Source: JARRNE01 sp963824085
Lineage (GTDB): Bacteria; Pseudomonadota; Gammaproteobacteria; Chromatiales; Chromatiaceae
Direction of reading: 5' to 3'
Assembly (NCBI GenBank): GCA_963824085.1
Contig: CAWGNT010000018.1
Coordinates: 232,319-296,318, forward strand
Length of the DNA stretch: 64,000 nt
A program made the translations under genes and the position numbers. Below, in pieces: positions 53,512 to 64,000 of this stretch; the stretch's first letter is position 1, and each line of letters begins with the position of its first letter. The notes under the pieces were generated by a model. The model saw only the letters and a program-made list of their open reading frames with translations, had not been told where the DNA came from and did not search any database.

Positions 53512-54999
53512 CTAGCTCAGTGTCCTCAGGACCTGAAAGAACCGCTGCTCTCGGTCGGTATGCGGCGCGGGGTCGGTCACGCTCGCGATCCAGACTGCGA
53601 GCAGCGATAGGACGAACCCGGGAACGATCTCGTAGAGGTCGAAGATCCCGCCGGAGAGCTGTTTCCAAACCACGACCGTGACGCCGCCGGTGACGACGCC
53701 GCTGAGGGCCCCGCGCAGCGACATGCGCGGCCAGTAGAGGGAAAGGATCAGCGCCGGACCGAAGGCCGCGCCGAAGCCAGCCCAGGCGTAAGCGACCAGG
53801 TCCAGCACCAGGGTCTTCGGGTCCAAAGCGATGAGAAAGGCGATCGCGGACAGCACCACGACAGAGGCCCGCCCGACGGCCACGAGCTCCCGCGGCTTCG
53901 CCTGGCGTCGCAGGAGTGTGCGGTAAAAATCCTCGGTGAAGGCCGCGGACGAGACCAGGAGCTGTGAGTCCGCGGTGCTCATGATGGCGGCCAGTATGGC
54001 CGCGAGACAGACGCCGGCCATCACCGGGTGGAACAGGAGGTCCACGAGATAGATGAATACCTTCTCCCGCTCGTCCCCGATCAGTGGGGTCTCTAGGGTA
54101 AAGGTCCCGGCGAGTCCTGCGAGGACGGCGCCGGTCAGGGTGAGGGTCACCCATCCGACGGCGATTCGCCTGGCGGTCCCTACCTGTGCGGCGGAGTGAA
54201 TTGCCTGGAAGCGCGCGAGGATATGGGGCTGGCCGAAGTACCCGAGACCCCAGGCGGCGAGGGACAGGACGCCCATGATCCCCAGGGCCGTGCCGTCAGC
54301 ATCGGTGAAGAGCGACAACAGCGCCGGGTTTATCGCCTCGACGCGCGCCAGGCCGGGAACGAGGCCCCCGTGGGCGGAGAAGGCGACGACAGGGATGGCG
54401 ACCAGGGCGGCTGCCATCAGCAGGCCTTGGATGACGTCGGTCCAGGATACGGCCAGAAACCCCCCAACGGCCGTATAGACCAGGATCGCAAGGGTCCCGG
54501 CCGCCACCGCCCAGGTGTACGGCAGTCCGAAGACGGACTCGAACAGCTTGCCGCCCGCAACCAATCCCGAGCTCGTATAGATCAGAAAGAAGAGCAAAAT
54601 GAAGAAGGCGGAGATCGCGCGCAGCCAGCCGCGCTCGTCTCCAAAGCGGTTTGCCAAGTATTCGGGCAGGGTGAGTGCGTCGCCGTAAGCCTCGCTGAAC
54701 ACCCGCAGGCGCGCCGCGAGAAGGCGCCAGTTGAGATAGGTTCCCGCGAGCAGCCCTCCTGCAAGCCATAGGGACTCGATTCCGGTCGCGTAAGCAAGCC
54801 CCGGAAGCCCAAGAAGGAGCCAGCCGCTCATATCGGAGGCGCTCGCGCTCAGAGCGGCGACCCCGCTGCCGATCGTGCGTCCGCCGAGGATGAAGTCGGA
54901 CAGGTTCGCGGTGCGCCGATAGGCATACCACCCGATGAGCAGGACGACGACGAAATAGACGGTGAAGGTCAGTGCGATCAGTGAGGCGCGGGAGTCCAC
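53512..54999 (-). CDS. putP: sodium/proline symporter
   Basis: A 495-residue solute:sodium symporter with about 13 membrane segments. GWYAYRRTANLSDFILGGRTIG, ALSASASDMSGWLLLGLPG and AAILAAIMSTADSQLLVSSAA (quoted in parts: STADSQLLVSS) are PutP signatures, including the Na+-site serines. It imports proline for nutrition or osmoprotection. The start is GTG 54999. No putA is adjacent. Confidence 0.92.
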   Translation of the reverse strand: MDSRASLIALTFTVYFVVVLLIGWYAYRRTANLSDFILGGRTIGSGVAALSASASDMSGWLLLGLPGLAYATGIESLWLAGGLLAGTYLNWRLLAARLRVFSEAYGDALTLPEYLANRFGDERGWLRAISAFFILLFFLIYTSSGLVAGGKLFESVFGLPYTWAVAAGTLAILVYTAVGGFLAVSWTDVIQGLLMAAALVAIPVVAFSAHGGLVPGLARVEAINPALLSLFTDADGTALGIMGVLSLAAWGLGYFGQPHILARFQAIHSAAQVGTARRIAVGWVTLTLTGAVLAGLAGTFTLETPLIGDEREKVFIYLVDLLFHPVMAGVCLAAILAAIMSTADSQLLVSSAAFTEDFYRTLLRRQAKPRELVAVGRASVVVLSAIAFLIALDPKTLVLDLVAYAWAGFGAAFGPALILSLYWPRMSLRGALSGVVTGGVTVVVWKQLSGGIFDLYEIVPGFVLSLLAVWIASVTDPAPHTDREQRFFQVLRTLS

Positions 55000-55200
55000 G
55001 GCGTGTTGTCCTTATCTGATCGGTTAACCAAAGAGACGTGGAGAGCCCGGAGAGGAGAAATGGTTACCGGTGCTCGGTACGGCCGGTTCATCCTACGCTG
55101 CACAAAATCGAGCCCCGAGCACGCGGTTCTTGCTGTTCGGCGTCGATACGGGGGATAGTGTAGTGATCGGCCAGCTTGACATCCACCGACGAGGGAGTGC

Positions 55201-55740
55201 ATGACAAACGGTAGCTCGACGCAGCGCCGCCCCGTGTTCATTGGTAAGGTGCTCGACGTTGGATTGGAGACCGTCGAGCTGCCGAACGGAGAGACAGCGG
55301 AGCTGGAGATCATCCGCCACCCTGGGGGTGCCGCGGCGGTGGCGGTGGACGAGCAGAGACACGTCTGCCTCCTGCACCAGTATCGACACGCAGCAGGTGG
55401 TTGGCTGTGGGAGCTGCCAGCGGGCAAGATCGACCCCGGCGAGGAACCATTCGGCACAGCGCGCCGGGAGCTCGCGGAAGAGGCGGGCATCGAGGCGGAC
55501 GGCTGGACCGACCTCGGCCGACTGAACAGCTCCCCGGGGGTCTTCACCGAGGTGATCCACCTCTATCTGGCACGCGGCCTGCGGCCAACGGTGCAGGAGC
55601 ACGAGGCCCACGAGGTCATCGAGATTCACTGGGTACCCTTCGACCAGGCACTCGGCTGGTGTATGGACGGGACGATTACCGACGCCAAGACCCTCATAGG
55701 ACTGTTCCGTGCGGCGCCGATCATAAAGGGCCATCCTTAA
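55201..55740 (+). CDS. NUDIX hydrolase, ADP-ribose pyrophosphatase type
   Basis: A 179-residue protein. The Nudix box runs GKIDPGEEPFGTARRELAEE plus AGI (G-x5-E-x7-REL-x-EE-x-GI) at about residues 77-99. The N-terminal domain-swap region (RHPGGAAAVAV) and LNSSPGVFTEVIHLYLA match ADP-ribose or nucleoside-diphosphate-sugar pyrophosphatases (NudF-like). ATG 55201 follows GAGGGAG. Confidence 0.88.
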   Translation: MTNGSSTQRRPVFIGKVLDVGLETVELPNGETAELEIIRHPGGAAAVAVDEQRHVCLLHQYRHAAGGWLWELPAGKIDPGEEPFGTARRELAEEAGIEADGWTDLGRLNSSPGVFTEVIHLYLARGLRPTVQEHEAHEVIEIHWVPFDQALGWCMDGTITDAKTLIGLFRAAPIIKGHP

Positions 55741-55885
55741 GACCGACAATTACCCCTTTGACGGTGAGGGACCGGCGACCCATCCGCGCGCCGGGGGCGT
55801 GAAGCCCACCCGCGCTAAGCCCGACAGACTTCTCTTTCCTGCACCCTGTGAGGCGAGCCTTGCATTAATCTCGGGAGTTGAGTCT

Positions 55886-56584
55886 ATGCGTGTTCATTGC
55901 CTGCAGCACGTCCCCTTCGAAGGCCCAGCCGGCATCGCCAATTGGGTGGCCGCAAGAGGCCACACGATGACCGTGACACAGCTGTTCGCCGCGGCGGATC
56001 TGCCCGATCAGCGCGAGTATGAGTACCTGGTCGTCATGGGCGGCCCAATGGGGGTGGCGGACGAGGCGGAGCATCCCTGGATGGTGAAAGAGAAGGCATT
56101 CCTGCGTGACGCGATAGCGGCGGGAAAGTCGGTGTTTGGCGTTTGTCTCGGCGCTCAGCTGATCGCCGACGTACTAGGCGCGCGGGTCGCGCGCAATGCC
56201 CACAAGGAGATTGGTTGGTTCCCCATCGAACTCACGGAGGAGGGGCGTAGCTCGCCGCTGTTCGACGGTTTGCCGGAGCGCTTCGATGTCTTCCATTGGC
56301 ACGGTGATACCTTCGACCTTCCCGAGGGCGCGCTACACCTCGCGCGCAGCGAGGGGTGTCTGAACCAGGCATTCGTCTACCAGGCAACGGTTCTCGGTCT
56401 TCAGTTCCATCTGGAATCGACCCCCGAGAGCGTTGCTCAGATTGTCAAACACGGCGCAGACGAGATCGTCCCCGCCAGATACGTCCAGACCGCCGAGCGC
56501 ATGCGCGCCGCCACGGCCGACGACTACGCCCGCATCAACCACGCCCTGTTCAGCATCCTCGACAGTCTTGCGGTCAACAGTTAG
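55886..56584 (+). CDS. class I glutamine amidotransferase-like protein
   Basis: A 232-residue stand-alone GATase1 domain (GuaA-N-like, COG0518). Catalytic Cys in GVCLGAQLIA and His-Glu in LQFHLESTPE are present. VVMGGPMGVADEAEHPWM is typical of the group annotated as putative GMP synthase-type amidotransferases. The partner synthase is not adjacent, so the acceptor is unknown. ATG 55886 is used. Confidence 0.87.
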   Translation: MRVHCLQHVPFEGPAGIANWVAARGHTMTVTQLFAAADLPDQREYEYLVVMGGPMGVADEAEHPWMVKEKAFLRDAIAAGKSVFGVCLGAQLIADVLGARVARNAHKEIGWFPIELTEEGRSSPLFDGLPERFDVFHWHGDTFDLPEGALHLARSEGCLNQAFVYQATVLGLQFHLESTPESVAQIVKHGADEIVPARYVQTAERMRAATADDYARINHALFSILDSLAVNS

Positions 56585-56696
56585 CTGTTCGTGACACTAA
56601 CGGCTGGCGGGTGGCGTGGAAGGTGCTGCGGAGAAGCACGGCACCAGCACCGATACATTGATCCTCGGTATCGATAGTTGGCAACTCACTGAGCTC

Positions 56697-57317
56697 ATGA
56701 CGGAAAGGTCTATAGTGCCTGGTGCCGGAGAACAGGTCCGCTGTCCCTGGTGTGGCGACAACCCGCTCTATCGCGCCTACCACGACGATGAGTGGGGTGC
56801 CCCCTCACGCGACGAACGCCACCTCTTCGAGATGCTGGTCCTGGAGGGCGCCCAGGCGGGGCTCTCCTGGCTCACCATCCTGCGCAAGCGTGAGGGCTAC
56901 CGCCGCGCGCTCGAGGGATTCGATCCTGAACGCATCGCCCGCTATGGAGATGCCGAGATCGCACGCCTGCTGGCGGATACAGGTATTGTGCGGAACCGGC
57001 TCAAGGTCCAGGCGGCGGTGACCAACGCCCGGGCCTTGCTCGATCTGCGCGAGCAGGGTACTGGCCTTTCCGACTTGCTCTGGCGCTACGTGGATGGTCG
57101 CCCGGTTCAGAACGCATGGCGGGAGCCGTCCGAAGTGCCCTCCCGTACACCGCAGTCGGATGCCATGAGCCGGGACCTCAAGCGTCTGGGCTTCAAGTTC
57201 GTGGGCACCACCATCTGTTACGCCTTGATGCAGTCGGTGGGAATGGTGAACGACCACATGGTCGACTGCTTCCGGTATCCGCAGCTTTCGAGCCACGGGT
57301 CCGTCAGCCCTGCGTAG
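56697..57317 (+). CDS. tag: DNA-3-methyladenine glycosylase I
   Basis: A 206-residue glycosylase removing 3-methyladenine. The zinc site is formed by Cys in RCPWCGDNPLYRAYHDDEWG (Cys and His) and the C-terminal NDHMVDCFRY (His and Cys). The aromatic-rich base pocket LEGAQAGLSWLTILRKRE is intact. ATG 56697. The earlier glycosylase at 12156 is a different family. Confidence 0.93.
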   Translation: MTERSIVPGAGEQVRCPWCGDNPLYRAYHDDEWGAPSRDERHLFEMLVLEGAQAGLSWLTILRKREGYRRALEGFDPERIARYGDAEIARLLADTGIVRNRLKVQAAVTNARALLDLREQGTGLSDLLWRYVDGRPVQNAWREPSEVPSRTPQSDAMSRDLKRLGFKFVGTTICYALMQSVGMVNDHMVDCFRYPQLSSHGSVSPA

Positions 57318-57391
57318 ACCAACGGCTACGCCCTGACCGATACGGTCTGCCGCAAGGCCCGATTCTTCTCTGTCTAGTTTGCGTCGCAAAG

Positions 57392-57419
57392 TTGACCGTC
57401 ATCAATGCGGCGGTACTTT
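57392..57419 (+). promoter_or_regulatory. candidate sigma-70 promoter for the hps-phi pair
   Basis: TTGACC (57392-57397), a 16-bp spacer and TACTTT (57414-57419) lie about 187 bp before the synthase start. This gives a long leader of unknown content. It is based on consensus fit only. Confidence 0.4.
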
Positions 57420-57605
57420 CAGAATTTACGCACAACGATGTGGGGAAATGCCTTGCAAGCTGGCAATTCCCGCGTCGTAGATTCTCCGGCGTTGGGGAGT
57501 CTGCGACACAGCGTCCGCGTGCAAAGGCAAGAGAAGGCAGCACCCCGGAAGACTTGGCGAAAGAGGCTCCGTTCGAGGGTGCTGGTCGAAGCCGAGGGGA
57601 CAGCG

Positions 57606-58238
57606 ATGAGGGCAAAGCTTCAGTTGGCGCTGGACATGCTTGACCTGACGCGAGCACTACGGCTCCTGGAGCTGGTGCACGACTATGTTGATGTCATCGA
57701 GATCGGAACACCGCTGCTCAAGTCCCAAGGGGTTCGCGCCATCCACGAGATCAGGCGCGCCTACCCAGCAAAGCCTCTCCTCGCGGATGCCAAGACCATG
57801 GACACGGGGGAGTACGAAGCAGATTTCTGCTTCGCCGCTGGAGCCGACCTGATGACGGTCCTTGGTGTCGCTGACGATTCGACAATCAGCGGTGCAGTAC
57901 GCAGCGCCCAAAGACATCAGCGAACGGTGGTCGTCGACCTGCTCAACGTCCCGCAAAAGACGCCGCGCGCCCGCCGGGTCGCGGCCCTGGGCGCCCAGGC
58001 AGTTGCGGTGCACTCCGGTATTGACCAGCAGCGTCGCGGCTGCACGCCGCTCGCCGACCTCGCCGAGCTTTCCGAGGCACAACTCGGCATCGATGTTGCC
58101 GTGGCCGGCGGCATTGGACCGCACTCCCTCGACATGATTCTCGAGCGGCATCCGCAGGTGGTTATCGTCGGTGGGGCAATCACCCAAGCCGCCAATCCCG
58201 CAGCGGTCGCGGCCGAAATGCGGGAAAGACTGGGGTGA
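57606..58238 (+). CDS. hxlA: 3-hexulose-6-phosphate synthase
   Basis: A 210-residue TIM-barrel enzyme condensing formaldehyde with ribulose 5-phosphate (RuMP pathway). KLQLALDMLDL, VIEIGTPLL, the catalytic ADAKTMDTGEYEAD (D-x-K-x2-D) and the phosphate loops AVAGGIG and VIVGGAITQA are present. The related 3-keto-L-gulonate-6-phosphate decarboxylase shares the fold, but the isomerase gene 6 bp downstream supports HPS. ATG 57606. Confidence 0.9.
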   Translation: MRAKLQLALDMLDLTRALRLLELVHDYVDVIEIGTPLLKSQGVRAIHEIRRAYPAKPLLADAKTMDTGEYEADFCFAAGADLMTVLGVADDSTISGAVRSAQRHQRTVVVDLLNVPQKTPRARRVAALGAQAVAVHSGIDQQRRGCTPLADLAELSEAQLGIDVAVAGGIGPHSLDMILERHPQVVIVGGAITQAANPAAVAAEMRERLG

Positions 58239-58244
58239 AGCGAA

Positions 58245-58847
58245 ATGGAAACGCAACGCTCCGTTTACGAGACCATCGCCGACGCCTTCTTCGGGGAGGC
58301 CATCGATGTCATCCGCCACGCCGACTTCGCCGATTTCGAGGCAATCGCGTACGTCTTGGACGCTGCCGGGCGCATCTTTCTGACCGGGGCTGGCCGCAGC
58401 GGTTTGGTCGCGCGGTTCTTCGCGATGCGTCTCATGCATTTGGGCAAAGAGGTATTCGTCGTCGGCGATACCACGACCCCTTCGATCCAGAAAGATGATC
58501 TCTTGATCGCCGTGTCGGGTTCCGGAAAGACCGAGTCCGTTCTAAGCGTTGCCCGCAAAGCGAAGGGCTTTGGCGCGAGGGTGTTGTCCGTGACCATCCG
58601 GAACAGCATGCGGTCGCCGCTGGACGTCCTCGCAGACTATCGGATTCGCTTAGCGGTGGACGAGCGGACGAGCCACACGCACCTGCGCATGGTGACGGAT
58701 CTCTCGGCCGAGATCAGCATTGCGCCCATGGGAACCATTTTCGAGCTCACCGCGTTGATCTATCTGGAAATGCTTGTGGCGCAGATCATCCGTATGGATC
58801 GCATTTCCGAGAGCGACATGCGAGCGCGTCACGCCAACCTCGAATAA
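58245..58847 (+). CDS. hxlB: 6-phospho-3-hexuloisomerase
   Basis: A 200-residue SIS-domain isomerase converting 3-hexulose 6-phosphate to fructose 6-phosphate. GAGRSGLVARFFAMRLMHLG, DTTTPSI and AVSGSGKTESV are the SIS substrate-binding loops; the C-terminal GTIFELTALIYLE has the catalytic Glu region. It starts 6 bp after the synthase stop and is co-transcribed with it. Confidence 0.92.
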   Translation: METQRSVYETIADAFFGEAIDVIRHADFADFEAIAYVLDAAGRIFLTGAGRSGLVARFFAMRLMHLGKEVFVVGDTTTPSIQKDDLLIAVSGSGKTESVLSVARKAKGFGARVLSVTIRNSMRSPLDVLADYRIRLAVDERTSHTHLRMVTDLSAEISIAPMGTIFELTALIYLEMLVAQIIRMDRISESDMRARHANLE

Positions 58848-59249
58848 CGGTCGTCCGCGCAGGTTCGCGTGACCCGCGCTATACCCCGACGGTCCCTGCG
58901 GCGGGCCGGTGGGGAGACTAGCGAGACCGCATTGACGCTCGCAATTTCGTGGCCTCGCTTCGGTTTCTCCCCGAAACCAACCACTCGGCAGGCAGCTTCC
59001 ACGGGACGGCAATGAAATCCCCTGCGGCCCGCGTAGACGATGCGAAGTGGGCGCTCGGCTTCGGATGGCCTTCGGCACCCTCGCCCGGGGCGCGTGCCCC
59101 TTGGTTTCCGAGGGACGCCGACTTAGTCCCCAATATACGCAAGTGATTGCTGGCACCTCATGTATGTCTGTGCCCTATCTCCGTGCAGCTGTGCGGTAAC
59201 AATACGAGACTTGCCGGGATTCTAAGAACAAGGACGCACCCCCCCGCCA
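58848..59249. other. gene-free interval before the accessory island
   Basis: A 402-bp interval separating the RuMP pair from the helicase remnant. No coding sequence, strong hairpin or direct repeat was recognised. It marks the boundary between conserved core genes and the island. Confidence 0.4.
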
Positions 59250-61835
<2,586 letters not shown>

Positions 61836-61875
61836 TCCGCCCGGGAAAACCTGGCGCCCAACCTTGATCCTGCGG

Positions 61876-61911
61876 TATAAATTGCGGATAAACGTCTATC
61901 CGCTTAGGAGG
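61876..61911 (+). promoter_or_regulatory. promoter/operator and RBS of the toxin-antitoxin pair
   Basis: A TATAAA box (61876-61881) is followed by the perfect inverted repeat GCGGATA-N6-TATCCGC (61884-61903), then AGGAGG (61906-61911) 5 bp before the GTG start. Such palindromes are typical operators for ribbon-helix-helix antitoxins that repress their own operon. Confidence 0.65.
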
Positions 61912-61916
61912 CAAAT

Positions 61917-62174
61917 GTGACCGAAGCAGTCCGTTGGACAATCAAGGTGTCGCAAGACACCGATCGAGCGCTGCGCGGTTTCCTTGGGGCACAAGGAATG
62001 AAGAAGGGCGACCTCTCCAAGTTCGTTGAGGACGCCGTGCGTTGGCGGATGCTCGATCGTACGGTGCAAGTCGTGAAGGATCGCAATCAGGACATCGCGC
62101 CGGATCTACTGGAGGCGATGATCGACGAAGCCACGCGCGAGGTGCGTGCACAGATGCGTGACCAGGATCGGTAG
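61917..62174 (+). CDS. ribbon-helix-helix antitoxin
   Basis: An 85-residue protein: RWTIKVSQDTDRALRGFL followed by a helix pair (KKGDLSKFVEDAVRWRML) is the RHH/CopG pattern; the acidic C-terminal tail (DLLEAMIDEATREVRAQ) would bind the toxin. The start is GTG 61917 with a perfect ribosome-binding site; the nearby ATG at 61915 is followed by TGA and is excluded. The PIN toxin gene follows after 9 bp. Confidence 0.85.
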   Translation: MTEAVRWTIKVSQDTDRALRGFLGAQGMKKGDLSKFVEDAVRWRMLDRTVQVVKDRNQDIAPDLLEAMIDEATREVRAQMRDQDR

Positions 62175-62183
62175 CGTCGATCC

Positions 62184-62597
62184 ATGCGCCTGGTTCTCGA
62201 TACCAATATCCTGTTGTCCGCCCTGATGGTCCGCGGAACGCCGCCGGACAAGCTCTATGAAGAATGGCGACATGGGCGCTTCCAGCTTGCCTCGGCCGAA
62301 CAGCAACTGGAGGAATTGAGGCGGGTCTCGCGCCGTCCGTTTTTCCAGGAGCGGCTCACGGCGAGCGAGGTTGGCCGCATGGTCAATGACATTCGCCGAC
62401 TCGCCACGATGTGTGATCCGTTGCCCGACGTGTCCGCGTCTCCGGACCCGGACGACGATTTCTTGTTGGCCATCGCCCAGGCCGCCGACGCTGACTACCT
62501 CGTCACCGGCGACAAGAGCGATCTCCTTGCGCTTGGCTCGCATGGCCGCACGCGAATCGTTTCCGCACGGTCTATGGTGCAGTTTCTCAACCGCTAG
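62184..62597 (+). CDS. PIN-domain ribonuclease toxin
   Basis: A 137-residue PIN protein of the COG1569 type. Acidic residues of the active site are D6 (VLDTNILLSAL), Glu43-44 (QLEELRR), and the Asp cluster SPDPDDDFLLAIA and GDKSDLLAL. It is expected to cleave RNA when released from the upstream antitoxin. The pair sits between the dead helicase and the methyltransferase, splitting the island. Confidence 0.87.
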   Translation: MRLVLDTNILLSALMVRGTPPDKLYEEWRHGRFQLASAEQQLEELRRVSRRPFFQERLTASEVGRMVNDIRRLATMCDPLPDVSASPDPDDDFLLAIAQAADADYLVTGDKSDLLALGSHGRTRIVSARSMVQFLNR

Positions 62598-62606
62598 ACA
62601 GAAAGC

Positions 62607-64000
62607 ATGCCCCCCAAGAAAAAGCTTATCGAGGTCGCCCTGCCGCTGGAGGCGATCAACAAGGCCAGTGCGCGGGAGAAGTCGATCTGGCACGGGCACC
62701 CGTCCACGCTGCACCTGTGGTGGGCGCGGCGGCCGTTGGCGGCGGCGCGGGCGGTGATCTTTGCGCAGATGGTGGACGACCCCTCGGCGCACCCGGACCT
62801 GTTCCCCACCGAGAAGCCGCAGGAGAAGGAGCGGCAGCGGCTGTTCCGCATCATCGAGGACCTGGTGCTGTGGGAGAACACCACCAACGAGACCGTGCTG
62901 CAGCGGACACGGGACGAGATCTGGCAGAGCTGGCGCTATACCTGCGCCGGGGAGAGGAAGGAGATAGAAGCGAGGAGAGAGGAGCTAGAGGAGGGAGAGT
63001 ACGCGCGGTTGTTGGGCCTGTTCGATCCGGAGCGGCTGCCGGCCTTCCACGATCCCTTTGCCGGTGGCGGGGCGCTGCCGCTGGAGGCGCAGCGGCTGGG
63101 GCTGGAGAGCTATGCCTACGACCTCAACCCGGTGGCAGTGCTGATCAACAAGGCGATGATCGAGATCCCTCCTCGATTTGCCGGTCGGGCGCCGGTGCAT
63201 CCGGATGCGAGGAGAGAGAGCGGAGGAGTGAGGAGTGAGGGTCGCCCTTCTCGCTCCTCACTCCTCTTCCCTCTCTCCTACAAAGGTGCTCAGGGGCTGG
63301 CCGAGGATGTGCGCTACTACGGGCGGTGGATGCGCGACGAGGCCGAGAAACGTATCGGCCGCATCTACCCAAAGGTCACGGCTTGGCGCGACCCGAGATC
63401 CGGGCGGCACTTCGGCGATAGTGACGTTGCAGAGTGGAAGAGTAGTGAGGAACGAGGAGTGAGAAGCGAGAGTGGCGAGCAGGCCGCACGTGACTGCGGC
63501 CACCCATCTCTTTCCTCACTTCTCTCCACTCTCTTCTCGCACCAGCTCACCGTCATCGCCTGGCTGTGGGCACGCACGGTGAAGAGCCCCAACACGGCCT
63601 TTGCCAATGTCGATGTGCCCCTTGCTTCCACCTTCATACTCTCCACTAAAGCGGGCAAGGAAGCCTATGTCGAGCCGGTGATCGAGGGTGGTGGCTACCG
63701 GTTCACGGCGAAGGTGGGCAAGCCCAAGGATGCAGAGGGAGCGAAGAACGGTACCAAGCTGGCGCGGGCGAACTTTGTTTGCCTGCTGTCCGGGGCGCCT
63801 GTGTCCAGCGACTACATCAAGGCCGAGGGCAAAGCTGGGCGCATGGGCGCGCGGCTGATGGCCATCGTTGCCGAGCGTGATCGTGGGCGAGTCTATCTCG
63901 CGCCCACGCCGGAAATGGAAGCGATTGCTTTGACAGCCCAAACGACGTGGAAGCCGGAGGGAGACATTCCGACGCGAATGACCGGCGGCAACTGCACGCC
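62607..64000 (+). CDS. DUF1156 adenine-specific DNA methyltransferase, N-terminal part
   Basis: The frame is open to the window edge (at least 464 residues; intact relatives are about 900-1,000). The N-terminus LIEVALPLEAINKASAREKS, then HPSTLHLWWARRPLAAARAV, is the DUF1156 signature. The SAM motif AFHDPFAGGGALPLEAQRLG and DLNPVAVLINKAM follow. Three low-complexity inserts keep the frame: a purine-rich stretch (62949-63000) and two palindromic stretches (63211-63278 and 63431-63532). Such enzymes occur with DUF3883 helicases in restriction/defence-like islands. Whether it is active is unclear. Confidence 0.85.
   Translation, partial: MPPKKKLIEVALPLEAINKASAREKSIWHGHPSTLHLWWARRPLAAARAVIFAQMVDDPSAHPDLFPTEKPQEKERQRLFRIIEDLVLWENTTNETVLQRTRDEIWQSWRYTCAGERKEIEARREELEEGEYARLLGLFDPERLPAFHDPFAGGGALPLEAQRLGLESYAYDLNPVAVLINKAMIEIPPRFAGRAPVHPDARRESGGVRSEGRPSRSSLLFPLSYKGAQGLAEDVRYYGRWMRDEAEKRIGRIYPKVTAWRDPRSGRHFGDSDVAEWKSSEERGVRSESGEQAARDCGHPSLSSLLSTLFSHQLTVIAWLWARTVKSPNTAFANVDVPLASTFILSTKAGKEAYVEPVIEGGGYRFTAKVGKPKDAEGAKNGTKLARANFVCLLSGAPVSSDYIKAEGKAGRMGARLMAIVAERDRGRVYLAPTPEMEAIALTAQTTWKPEGDIPTRMTGGNCT
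62949..63000 (+). repeat. purine-only in-frame insert
   Basis: A run of almost only G and A (GGAGAGGAAGGAG..., GCGAGGAGAGAGG) encodes a charged segment ERKEIEARREELEEGE between conserved parts of the methyltransferase. It resembles the left arms of the two palindromic inserts but has no complementary arm. Confidence 0.55.
63211..63278. repeat. palindromic in-frame insert 1
   Basis: A 29-bp arm (GGAGAGAGAGCGGAGGAGTG, then AGGAGTGAG) pairs with its complement at 63250-63278 (CTCGCTCCTCACTCCTCTTC, then CCTCTCTCC), about 25 matches, loop GGTCGCCCTT. It lies between the conserved PVHPDAR and KGAQGLAEDVRYYG segments of the methyltransferase and keeps the frame. Confidence 0.75.
63431..63532. repeat. 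palindromic in-frame insert 2
   Basis: The left arm (63431-63456) and right arm (63508-63532) are complementary with small gaps (AGAGTGGA...AGTGAGGAA on both). A second hairpin GGCCGCA-CGTGAC-TGCGGCC (63482-63501) lies inside. It encodes a Ser-rich tract between IGRIYPKV and TVIAWLWARTVKSPN, where homologues have a short loop. Confidence 0.7.

Overview
This is a GC-rich bacterial chromosome segment, almost certainly from a gammaproteobacterium. The blocks mucB-rseC-mucD-lepA-lepB-DUF4845-rnc-era-recO-pdxJ, prfB-lysS, aroA-cmk-rpsA-ihfB and phoB-phoR, together with ubiG, yciK, holC and pepA, are typical of that class. A dissimilatory-type ATP sulfurylase (sat), a DsrC-like protein, a polyhydroxyalkanoate-associated protein and a GlgC-like protein point to a sulfur-oxidising member, Chromatiales-like. 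That placement is an inference; there is no rRNA here.

Layout. 1-9774: envelope-stress and translation/RNA genes (C-terminal end of mucB, rseC, mucD, lepA, lepB, rnc, era, recO, pdxJ). 9812-10799: a decayed gpmI. 10935-16447: a GlgC-like protein with degraded catalytic motifs, an endonuclease III-related glycosylase, yciK and ubiG, small envelope and PHA proteins, a cupin overlapping a REP-associated (RAYT) transposase. 16830-25782: prfB with its programmed frameshift, lysS, ygfZ, an RNB ribonuclease, a Tat-exported YcbK-like peptidase, a lytic transglycosylase. 25939-33156: DUF1631 protein, sat, a pentapeptide-repeat protein, a CPA2 antiporter. 33522-40644: parC, a cysteine-less DsrC homologue, holC, pepA, lptG without lptF, an RDD protein. 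40708-45448: a PAS histidine kinase with a FixJ-type regulator and a dihydrolipoyl dehydrogenase-like protein. 45730-49930: aroA-cmk-rpsA-ihfB. 50183-58847: phoR/phoB, a metallo-beta-lactamase-fold protein, putP, NUDIX, glutamine amidotransferase, tag, and a 3-hexulose-6-phosphate synthase/isomerase pair. 59250-64000: an accessory island with a wrecked SNF2-DUF3883 helicase, an RHH/PIN toxin-antitoxin pair and the start of a DUF1156 DNA methyltransferase carrying in-frame palindromic inserts.

The most striking signal is two families of small non-coding mobile-like elements. Family 1 (about 157-173 bp, ends GGTGATTAGC/GCTAATCACC, apparent 8-bp target duplications) has four copies; in recO and the RDD gene its terminal repeat now supplies the stop codon. 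Family 2 (about 145-150 bp, chain of hairpins) has two full copies, each placed directly after a stop codon (lytic transglycosylase and holC), plus fragments. No tRNA, rRNA or CRISPR array was seen. Catalogue-style function calls rest on recognised motifs and gene order, not on searches.
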